From Phycisphaerales bacterium UBA2402 (GTDB lineage: Bacteria > Planctomycetota > Phycisphaerae > Phycisphaerales > UBA1924), in the NCBI GenBank assembly GCA_002343715.1, contig DDSA01000001.1, forward strand, positions 1 to 6,309: DNA of 6,309 bases, in the 5' to 3' direction. A program made the position numbers and the translations under genes. Each line of letters opens with the position of its first letter. Position 1 is the stretch's first letter. The notes under the pieces were generated by a model. That model was not told where the DNA came from, did not search any database, and saw only the letters and a program-made list of their open reading frames with translations. Shown here piece by piece: positions 1 to 5,727 of the stretch.

Positions 1-1
1 C

Positions 2-496
2 GTAACTCCGCCGGCAGTATCCGTGCCCGCGACCGGCCGCATCACCGCCGGGTCGGTGTCGTTCCCGCTCCCGGACGGCTGGCAGCACCGCCCGCCGAGT
101 TCGGCGATGCGCCTGGCCGAGGCGTTCGTGCCGGGAGACGCCGGAGGAACCGGGGAGTGCGCGCTGGCGTTCTTCTCCTTCGGCGGCACCGTCGAGCAGA
201 ACATCGAGCGATGGCGCGGCATGGTGCTCGATGCCGAAGGCAACCCCGCCTCGACCCCGAGCGTGAAGCGCGAGGTGGGCGGGCTGACCGTTCACACAGT
301 GGAGTTTGTCGGCACCTACGAGGACGGCATGCCGGGGGGGCCTCGCACCAAGCGCCCGGACTGGATGTTCCGAGGGGCGGTGATCGAGACCTCGCCGCAG
401 CCGACCTTCATCCGCATGACCGGCCCGCGGGCCGCGATGGAGAAGACCGCGCCGGGGTGGGAGGCGCTGATCGCCGGGGCCACCCCTCATCCTTGA
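2..496 (+). CDS. Conserved hypothetical protein, probably exported (5' partial)
   Basis: The reading frame is open from the left edge to a TGA at 494-496, so the true start is probably upstream. A GTG at 23 is possible, but the frame stays open before it (VTPPAVS). About 164 residues are visible. The visible part opens with a Ser/Pro/Ala-rich stretch, then the core SFPLPDGWQHRPPSS, a ladder of beta-type segments (ECALAFFSFGG, LTVHTVEFVGTY) and the ending FIRMTGPRAAMEKTAPGWEA. From memory, this resembles a planctomycete/deltaproteobacterial family of small secreted or lipoprotein-type proteins of unknown function, in which a 'P.GW...PP' opening and a 'TGP...v....f..l' ending recur. No catalytic residues are evident. 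A signal peptide or lipobox, if present, lies outside the window. The gene ends 64 bases before the pilin-like gene. No function is assigned. Confidence 0.75.
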   Translation, partial: VTPPAVSVPATGRITAGSVSFPLPDGWQHRPPSSAMRLAEAFVPGDAGGTGECALAFFSFGGTVEQNIERWRGMVLDAEGNPASTPSVKREVGGLTVHTVEFVGTYEDGMPGGPRTKRPDWMFRGAVIETSPQPTFIRMTGPRAAMEKTAPGWEALIAGATPHP

Positions 497-548
497 TGTG
501 CAACCGCGGTGTCACTGTCCGGTTCAATCCGGGAGTTGGGTTATCGCC

Positions 549-553
549 AGGAG
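549..553 (+). promoter_or_regulatory. Shine-Dalgarno site of the pilin-like gene
   Basis: AGGAG lies 7 bases before ATG 561. It is the only strong, well-spaced Shine-Dalgarno match next to a start in this window. It decides the start of the pilin-like gene in favour of ATG 561 over the in-frame GTG at 498, which would add 21 residues in front of the prepilin leader. Confidence 0.8.
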
Positions 554-560
554 CAACCGC

Positions 561-1571
561 ATGAAACCCCGCGCTGCTTTCTCGCTCATCGAACTGCTCA
601 TCGTCATCGCCATCATCGCGCTCATCGCGGGGCTGGCCCTGCCGTCGATCTTCAACTCCCGCCGAACAGCCCAGGGCGCGGTGGGGCAGGTGAACCTCCG
701 GTCGATGCACCAGGTCCAGACGGCCTTCACCGTGGACCACAAGGGCGAGTTCTTCAACCCCTTCGCCGCATCGCAGGAGCAGCGACCCCTTCCGGAACAG
801 GCCGATATCGGGGGCTTCCATTTCGGGTACGCGACGAACTCGCGCTACACCACCGAGGGGTTCATGGCGTACTGGTACGCTTTCATGGGGATCATGCACC
901 CCAACGAGAACTACCCGGTGGAAGCCTGCACCAGCCCCGCCGACGGCGACACGCTCGCGGCGATCCGCAACAGCGCGGGGCAGACTTCACGATCGGGCCT
1001 CGCGCCCGGCTCGTTTTATTACGCGCCGGTCTTCTGGCGTTCGCCCGGGCTGTACGACTTCATCACGTCGCAGCGTCATTGTTGTGCCAACGAGTACGGG
1101 CCGCAGTACCGCGGGGATTGCTGCGACATCGAATGCAACCGAATCCCGTGCGGGGCCGGCAGCCGCAACGGCATGGAGATGGTGAACTTCCCTTCGCTCA
1201 AGGTGCTCCTCTTCGAGCGGGCCGACTTCACCCAGCGGCAGCGCAGCCGCATCGACGGGGCCGAATCGATCAGCCAGCCGCGGCATCCGGCCTGGAACAA
1301 CCCCCGCGCCAAGCCCACCGTGATCACCGTGGACGGGGCCGTATCCCGGGCCGACATGACGGACCTCACCCAGCGCGCGGCGGCGGCTATGCGGGACGAC
1401 CCCGCCCTTACCTACCTGCCCGTGGACCTGCTCAACGTGCCCGACTCGATGGGCAGCGTCCCCACCGGCGGCATGATCACCATCGACGGTCACGCGGCCA
1501 CCGACGGGCTGTATCCGATGTTCTTCGCGGCGACGAGGAACGGGATGCGCGGCAGGGACCTGGTCAAGTAA
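561..1571 (+). CDS. Prepilin-like protein with type IV pilin N-terminal methylation segment and Cys-rich insertion
   Basis: This is a 336-residue protein starting at ATG 561 behind a good Shine-Dalgarno site. The N-terminus MKPRAAFSLIELLIVIAI is a class III-type prepilin signal. Expected cleavage by prepilin peptidase is between Ala6 and Phe7, giving the conserved Glu at mature position 5 (residue 11), followed by a hydrophobic helix to about residue 30. The body resembles planctomycete pseudopilin-like proteins: an 'EACTSPADG' segment (Cys123) sits where these proteins usually have 'CPSD', and a late 'ITVDGAV' (Asp258-Gly259) follows His242 by 15 residues, recalling the H-X9-DG type ending. 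An unusual insertion at 173-197 carries Cys174, 175, 187, 188, 192 and 197. Family members are inner-membrane proteins processed by prepilin peptidase and may act in pilus or type II secretion-like assemblies. In planctomycetes most are uncharacterised and numerous, so the exact role is unknown. It appears to be a single gene, with 72 bases before the next. Confidence 0.9.
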   Translation: MKPRAAFSLIELLIVIAIIALIAGLALPSIFNSRRTAQGAVGQVNLRSMHQVQTAFTVDHKGEFFNPFAASQEQRPLPEQADIGGFHFGYATNSRYTTEGFMAYWYAFMGIMHPNENYPVEACTSPADGDTLAAIRNSAGQTSRSGLAPGSFYYAPVFWRSPGLYDFITSQRHCCANEYGPQYRGDCCDIECNRIPCGAGSRNGMEMVNFPSLKVLLFERADFTQRQRSRIDGAESISQPRHPAWNNPRAKPTVITVDGAVSRADMTDLTQRAAAAMRDDPALTYLPVDLLNVPDSMGSVPTGGMITIDGHAATDGLYPMFFAATRNGMRGRDLVK

Positions 1572-1609
1572 CACGGGCCTGGAGCGGGTCGGTGCCCATA
1601 CCGGGCGCG

Positions 1610-1615
1610 TAGGAT
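1610..1615 (+). promoter_or_regulatory. Possible -10 element (TAGGAT) before the HAD phosphatase gene
   Basis: TAGGAT stands out in a GC-rich gap between the pilin stop (1571) and the HAD start (1644). A transcript starting about 7 bases downstream would leave a leader of roughly 20 bases. No good -35 match is visible about 17 bases upstream. Weak call based on composition and position only. Confidence 0.28.
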
Positions 1616-1643
1616 CTGGCGACGATGATCCTACCCGAGTCCC

Positions 1644-2417
1644 GTGGCCCAATCCCCGATGCCTGACGCTGTACCCTCACGCCGCTACGACTGTGTCATC
1701 TGTGATATCGACGGGTGCCTGGGGCCAGAGAGCCACGCGCCGATGGACGCGGCGGCCCTGAGCCGATTGGCCGAGTACAACGCGCTGGCGATCGCCCGCG
1801 CGGACCGGCCCATCGTCACGCTCTGCTCCGGTCGGCCCCAGCCCTACGCCGAGGCGGTCTGTCGGCTCATCGGCAACACGCGCGTGCCGCTGGTGGCCGA
1901 GATGGGGGTGTGGGTCTACGACCCGCGTGACAACCGCTTTCTGCTCGACCCGTCCATCCGGCCCGAGCACCTCCGCGCGGTGAGAGAGGCTACCGAGTGG
2001 ATCGAGCGTCACCTGATCCCCCGGGGCGTGGTGATCCAGCCCGGCAAGACCGCATCGATCTCTCTCTGGCACCCGGACACCGCGTTCCTGATGAGCCAGA
2101 AGCCGGCCCTGGTCGAGGCCTTCGCCGCGGGCGGCTGGCCGCTGCGCGTGTCGAGCACGGTGGCGTGGGTCAACTGCGACCTCGCGCACGTGAGCAAGGC
2201 CACGGGCATCGCGCGGATGGCGTCGATGATCGGCCTCTCCCGCCGGCGCGCTGCGGGGATCGGCGACACCCTCGGCGACCTCGCCATCCGCGAGAACGTG
2301 GCCCACTTCGCCTGCCCGGCCAACGCCGTGCCCGAACTCAAGGCCAGGGCGGAGTACGTCTCTCCCCATCACGAGGTGGAGGGCGTGCTCGACATCCTCG
2401 AACGCCTCATCGGCTGA
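1644..2417 (+). CDS. HAD-superfamily phosphatase, type IIB-like cap
   Basis: This is a 257-residue cytoplasmic hydrolase with all four HAD motifs. Motif I is CDIDGCLG, with nucleophile Asp21 and acid/base Asp23. Motif II is LCSGRP, with Ser62. Motif III is Lys185 in VSKATGI. Motif IV is GDTLGD (207-212), with Asp208 and Asp212 for Mg2+. The 'VAEMGVWVYD' segment (84-93) matches the 'ENGA' region that begins the C2/type IIB cap, and residues about 90-180 would form that cap. Known relatives remove phosphate from sugar phosphates, phosphoglycolate or mannosyl-3-phosphoglycerate, so a small phosphorylated metabolite is likely, but the sequence does not identify it. An in-frame stop at 1626 limits the start. 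GTG 1644 is the first available start; ATG 1659 is an alternative that removes 5 residues, and neither has a clear Shine-Dalgarno site. It lies 38 bases before the glycosyltransferase gene, compatible with a shared role in glycan metabolism (inference). Confidence 0.9.
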   Translation: MAQSPMPDAVPSRRYDCVICDIDGCLGPESHAPMDAAALSRLAEYNALAIARADRPIVTLCSGRPQPYAEAVCRLIGNTRVPLVAEMGVWVYDPRDNRFLLDPSIRPEHLRAVREATEWIERHLIPRGVVIQPGKTASISLWHPDTAFLMSQKPALVEAFAAGGWPLRVSSTVAWVNCDLAHVSKATGIARMASMIGLSRRRAAGIGDTLGDLAIRENVAHFACPANAVPELKARAEYVSPHHEVEGVLDILERLIG

Positions 2418-2441
2418 ACCGGCATCGAGTCGGACCGGTCG

Positions 2442-2447
2442 TATCCT
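2442..2447 (+). promoter_or_regulatory. Possible -10 element (TATCCT) giving a near-leaderless start for the glycosyltransferase gene
   Basis: TATCCT lies in the 38-base gap between the HAD stop and GTG 2456, with only 8 bases between hexamer and start codon. If it is a -10 box, transcription would begin at or within a few bases of the GTG, giving a leaderless or nearly leaderless mRNA. That fits the absence of any Shine-Dalgarno match there. No clear -35 box is seen, and read-through from the HAD gene is equally possible. Confidence 0.25.
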
Positions 2448-2455
2448 CTGCCCGC

Positions 2456-4537
2456 GTGGCGCGAACGCCCACAGACTCGCTCTTGTTGATCGCGCCCGTC
2501 GCGGCGCTCCTGGTGGTGAGCGCGCCGGGATCCCCCGGCCCGCTCGCCGCGGCGGGCGCAGCGCTCTGGACGCTGGTGGATTCGGCCTGGCCCGCGCTGG
2601 TGTATCTCTGCGCCGCCATCGGCTGGGGACGGGTGTTCCGACGCATCACCCCGAAGGATTCGGTGAGCGCTGCGCTCGGCCTGGGGGGGCTTCTCTCGCT
2701 CTCGCACCTGCTGGGCGTGCCGGGGCTTTTCTCCGGGTCGATGGGTCCGTTCATCGCATACGCCCCGATCCTGCCGGGGCTGTGGCTCTTCGGGTTGTGG
2801 GCGCGCGATTCGAGGCCGTGGCGAGCGCTGACACGACCGGCGTGGGGCCTGGTCCTCGCGGCGGCGCTGGTCCCGCTGGTGATCGCGTGCAACCCGCCCG
2901 GCTGGCTGTGGGACTCCGAGTTCGGCGGGTATGACGCGTTGAGTTATCACCTGCAACTCCCGCAGGAGTGGACCGCCCTCGGGCGCTTGATGCCCCTCGA
3001 ACACAACGTCTATTCGTACCTGCCGGGGTACATGGAGGCGGCCTTCCTTCATCTGGGCGCGATGACGAACGCGAAGGGGCCTGGCGAGTCCGTCGCGGCG
3101 TGGGGGCTGGTCGCCGGAAGCGGCTGGCGGCTGATCACGTGCCAGGTGCTGCACGCGGGGTGCGCGGCGTTGGCGGCGTGGTGCATCGCGGGGTTGGTCA
3201 AGAAGCCGGCGACCACGCAACCCGCCGAAGGTCACGCGACCATGCCACTCGGAGCCGCCTCACCGCCGGTCTTGGCTTGCCTCTTCGCGCTGGGCACGCC
3301 GTGGCTGCTGGTGACGGGAACGCTCGCGTACAACGAGATGCCGATGCTGGCGTGCTTCGCCGCGGCGTGCGGGGCGGCGCTGTGCGGAGAGGTCCCGCCG
3401 ATCCGCCGTTGGTGCACCGCGGCGGCCCTGATCGCCTTCGCCGCGTGCGCCAAGCCCACCGCCCTGATCTTGTGCGGCGTGCCGGTGGCTTTTCTGCTCC
3501 TCGCCACGACGCCGGCGCGTCGGTGGGTGGTCTGCGGCGCGGCGGGCGCGGCGGTGGGGACGGTGTTGGTCGCGCCCTGGCTGATCCGAAACTTCATGGC
3601 AAGCGGCAACCCGGTCTTCCCGTTCGCGGCGGGGCTCTTCCCGAACGCCGATGGGGGCACGGGGCACTGGAGCGCTGCGCAGGTCGCCCGGTACGCCGCG
3701 GGGCATTCCTTTGATGGTCCGCTGCTGCAGCGGCTGGCACTGATCGTGATGCCCGACGCCTCGGACCCCGCCGGGGCGCGGATGCGCGGCATCCTGCACC
3801 CGCAGTGGTTCGCGGCCTTTCCCGCGGCGGTCATCTGCCTGGCGTGGTGCCTGGCCAAGCGCGTGCCCCGGGCCGGGCTGTGGGGTGTGGTGCTGGGGCT
3901 GATCCTGGTGCTGTGGCTCTTCACGACTCACGTGCAATCGCGATTTCTGATCCCCTCGCTTGTGCCGATCTGCGTGCTGGTCGCGCTCGCCGCGGGCACG
4001 GGGGGGATCGCGAGCTGGGCGTGCATCGGGGTGACGGTGGCGCAGTGGACCGCCTCGATTGTCATGTTCGCCTCTCAGCGCGGGGGCGAGCCGAACCTGT
4101 GGATCGAGGCGGGGCCCAACTACCGAAGCGCGGAGTGGCTGCGGAGAGAACTGCGGCGTGCCGATGCCCAGGAACGCCGCCGCGTGCTGAATGAAGCGCC
4201 GCCGGAGATGTACTGCAACCTCGCGCTGCCCGAGGGCGCCACGCTGCTGCTGGTCGGCGGGGCGACGCCCCTGTACTTCGCGCTGCCCGTGCGCTATTCC
4301 ACGACATGGGATACGTCCCCACTTGTCGGCGTGATGGAGGGCCGGGGGAGATTCACCGAGACACATCTGCTCGTGGACTTCGCAGAACTCTCGCGGCTGT
4401 CGCGAAGCAACTGGCTCGATCCCGCGCTCGGGGCCGAGCGCACCGCGGAGTTCCTGCTCCCCAGGACGGAAGAGGTACGATCGTGGCCCGATCTGGGCCT
4501 CGTGCTGCTGAGGGTCCGGCCCGGAACTTCCCCGTGA
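2456..4537 (+). CDS. Multi-pass membrane glycosyltransferase-like protein (GT-C fold, PMT/GT39-like)
   Basis: This is a 693-residue protein with about ten or more hydrophobic segments from residue 8 to about 540, then a soluble C-terminal domain (about 545-693) probably outside the membrane. Several landmarks match bacterial GT-C enzymes of the PMT_2/ArnT-like group. The first large loop holds acidic residues and 'YDALSYHL' (Asp153, Glu155, Asp160). It is followed by 'EHNVYSYLPGYMEA' (182-195), 'AYNEMPM' (291-297), 'CAKPTAL' (331-337), 'PWLIRN....GNPVFPF' (374-390) and a late 'QSRFLIPSLVP' (494-504). Such enzymes move a sugar from a polyprenyl-phosphate donor to a lipid or protein acceptor on the outer face of the cytoplasmic membrane. 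Donor and acceptor here are unknown. The start is placed at GTG 2456 because the open frame further upstream lies inside the HAD gene and lacks membrane character there. The stop overlaps the next gene by 4 bases, indicating translational coupling. It could also be a non-enzymatic GT-C-like membrane protein. Confidence 0.78.
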   Translation: MARTPTDSLLLIAPVAALLVVSAPGSPGPLAAAGAALWTLVDSAWPALVYLCAAIGWGRVFRRITPKDSVSAALGLGGLLSLSHLLGVPGLFSGSMGPFIAYAPILPGLWLFGLWARDSRPWRALTRPAWGLVLAAALVPLVIACNPPGWLWDSEFGGYDALSYHLQLPQEWTALGRLMPLEHNVYSYLPGYMEAAFLHLGAMTNAKGPGESVAAWGLVAGSGWRLITCQVLHAGCAALAAWCIAGLVKKPATTQPAEGHATMPLGAASPPVLACLFALGTPWLLVTGTLAYNEMPMLACFAAACGAALCGEVPPIRRWCTAAALIAFAACAKPTALILCGVPVAFLLLATTPARRWVVCGAAGAAVGTVLVAPWLIRNFMASGNPVFPFAAGLFPNADGGTGHWSAAQVARYAAGHSFDGPLLQRLALIVMPDASDPAGARMRGILHPQWFAAFPAAVICLAWCLAKRVPRAGLWGVVLGLILVLWLFTTHVQSRFLIPSLVPICVLVALAAGTGGIASWACIGVTVAQWTASIVMFASQRGGEPNLWIEAGPNYRSAEWLRRELRRADAQERRRVLNEAPPEMYCNLALPEGATLLLVGGATPLYFALPVRYSTTWDTSPLVGVMEGRGRFTETHLLVDFAELSRLSRSNWLDPALGAERTAEFLLPRTEEVRSWPDLGLVLLRVRPGTSP

Positions 4538-5631
4538 GCGAACCGAACTCTCCCACCAACGCCGAGGACCTGTTCGAGGATCCCCCGCCCCGGACGCGAC
4601 GCCCGCGCGTGCCCGGCGCGGTGGAATCGCTCCCTCGTACCACCCCCTCGGCAGGGCGGGCCGTCCTCCAGATCGTGGGATTCCTCATCGGTCTGGCGAT
4701 CCTGGCGTGGTGCATCTCCGCGGCGCTCTCGCCGGAGAACCGGGACAAACTCCACGCTCTCTCGCGGGCCCCCGCCGGGATGGTGGCGCTGCTCTTTGCG
4801 CTCTCGGCGGTGAGCCTGGCCTTGAACGGCGCCATGTTCTGGACCACGCTCCTGCCGGCGAAGCGGCTGCCGATGGCGGATGTGCAGGCCGTGAATGCCG
4901 CGGCGGCGCTGCTCAGTTACCTCCCGTTCAAACTCAGCATTGTGGCGAGATTCCTGATCCACAACCGCCGCAACGGCGTGCCGCTTCTCACCATCGGGGC
5001 GTGGCTCGCGGCGGTGGCGGCGGTGCTCGTGGCCACCATGACGCCCACCGCGGCGGCGGCGGTGTGGCGACAACAGGCCGACCCGGTCTTTGCGTTGGTG
5101 TGCGTGGCGGGTATGGCGCTGGCCTACGCGGCGGTGCTGGGCGGGGCGAGTCTCTTCGCCCATGATCAGGGTCTGGATCGGCTGCACCGCTGGGCCGCGC
5201 CGCTGGGCTTCTCGTGGCTCGATCGCGCCCTGCGCAGCACGTGGTTCCGCCGGGTGCACGTCGCCCTCGACATGCTCGCCCACCCGGGCACGCTGGCGTT
5301 ATCGATGCTTCTGCGGGTCGCCGACCTGTCGGTGCAGGCGGCGCGGTTCAGCGTCGCCGCGGCGTGCCTTGGCACCTCGCTCGAGTTCGGGGTGGCCTTT
5401 CTCACGGCGAGCATGTTCTTTCTGATCGGGGTGCTGTCGCCAAGCGGGGCGCTGGGCGCGCGGGAGGGCGCTTCGACCGGGCTGGCGGCGTTGCTCGCCG
5501 TGCCGGGTCTGTCGGGAACGGCCTTCGCGCCCATCGCGCTGACGGTCAGCGCGAGCGAAGTCCTGGTGAATCTGACGTGCGCGGTGGTGGGGGGGGCGTA
5601 TCTGCGCGTGACGCATCGGACGCAGCCGTGA
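4534..5631 (+). CDS. LPG synthase TM-region / flippase-like integral membrane protein
   Basis: This is a 365-residue protein. A Pro/Arg-rich, probably cytoplasmic tail (1-43) is followed by about seven or eight hydrophobic segments (about 44-65, 81-106, 150-169, 185-209, 251-279, 283-300, 327-356, with weaker ones between). Two motifs fit the lysylphosphatidylglycerol synthase TM-region family. 'LLSYLPFKLSIVARF' (126-140) stands where the family has 'N.LPGR.GE..R', and 'LSPSGALGAREGA' (301-313) stands where the family has 'P.GLGVREG'. The cytosolic lysyl-transferase domain of full-length MprF is absent, so this is not a complete lysyl-PG synthase. Stand-alone family members are thought to move or modify lipids or lipid-linked sugars. 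The start GTG 4534 lies in the GTGA overlap with the preceding stop; the open frame upstream of it is a shadow of the glycosyltransferase gene. Pairing with a GT-C enzyme suggests a joint step in surface glycan or glycolipid assembly (inference). Confidence 0.8.
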   Translation: MSEPNSPTNAEDLFEDPPPRTRRPRVPGAVESLPRTTPSAGRAVLQIVGFLIGLAILAWCISAALSPENRDKLHALSRAPAGMVALLFALSAVSLALNGAMFWTTLLPAKRLPMADVQAVNAAAALLSYLPFKLSIVARFLIHNRRNGVPLLTIGAWLAAVAAVLVATMTPTAAAAVWRQQADPVFALVCVAGMALAYAAVLGGASLFAHDQGLDRLHRWAAPLGFSWLDRALRSTWFRRVHVALDMLAHPGTLALSMLLRVADLSVQAARFSVAAACLGTSLEFGVAFLTASMFFLIGVLSPSGALGAREGASTGLAALLAVPGLSGTAFAPIALTVSASEVLVNLTCAVVGGAYLRVTHRTQP

Positions 5632-5653
5632 CCATGGCCGCATGAAACGCGCC

Positions 5654-5659
5654 TAGAAT
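5654..5659 (+). promoter_or_regulatory. Possible -10 element (TAGAAT) before the RNase Z-like gene
   Basis: TAGAAT is the best -10-like hexamer in the 96-base gap 5632-5727. Transcription starting about 7 bases downstream would give a leader of roughly 60 bases that contains the hairpin at 5691-5707. No convincing -35 hexamer is found at 16-18 bases; GTGACC at 5628 is 20 bases away. Low-confidence call. Confidence 0.33.
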
Positions 5660-5690
5660 ATCCGGCGTCGATCGTCACATTTCAGCCTTC

Positions 5691-5707
5691 CCGGGTGAAA
5701 CGCCCGG
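5691..5707 (+). other. Short inverted repeat / hairpin in the leader of the RNase Z-like gene
   Basis: CCGGGTG and CGCCCGG can pair as a 7-base-pair stem with one T-G wobble, closing an AAA loop. No T-run follows directly (the TTTT at 5716-5719 comes 8 bases later), so it is a poor intrinsic terminator. It may terminate weakly after gene 5 or simply be a leader structure. It also covers the in-frame GTG at 5695, which makes that codon an unlikely start. Confidence 0.35.
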
Positions 5708-5727
5708 AGTCGGAGTTTTCGCCACGG

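Noticed and set aside
519..532. tRNA T-arm-like GGTTCAATCC within CCGG-TTCAAT-CCGG
   Set aside because: The loop is 6 rather than 7 bases, the stem is only 4 pairs, and no other tRNA arms are present nearby.
498..560. GTG 498 as start of the pilin-like gene
   Set aside because: It would place 21 residues ahead of the prepilin leader, and it has no Shine-Dalgarno site, whereas ATG 561 has AGGAG at 7 bases and begins a classical prepilin signal.
2418..2439. ACCGG...CCGGT inverted repeat after the HAD stop as a terminator
   Set aside because: Only 5 base pairs with a 12-base loop and no T-run after it.
1997..2455. Upstream extension of the glycosyltransferase reading frame
   Set aside because: The frame stays open only because of high GC; the region is the HAD gene in another frame and the translated extension is Arg/Pro-rich without membrane segments.
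4306..4533. Upstream extension of the LPG-TM reading frame
   Set aside because: It overlaps the 3' end of the glycosyltransferase gene, reads as Arg-rich shadow sequence, and the GTGA overlap offers a natural start at 4534.
3260..5283. Long minus-strand open frames (3260-4366 and 4294-5283)
   Set aside because: They translate to Arg/His/Gln/Gly-rich, low-complexity sequence typical of antisense frames in GC-rich genes.
5589..5596. Run of eight G bases near the end of the LPG-TM gene, and similar runs at 2683-2689 and 5778-5784
   Set aside because: Phase-variable slippage was considered, but all frames are intact and such runs are common by chance at this GC content.
5642..5656. Four-codon open frame (ATG 5642 to TAG) as a leader peptide
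   Set aside because: Too short, no Shine-Dalgarno site, and it lies upstream of the likely transcription start.
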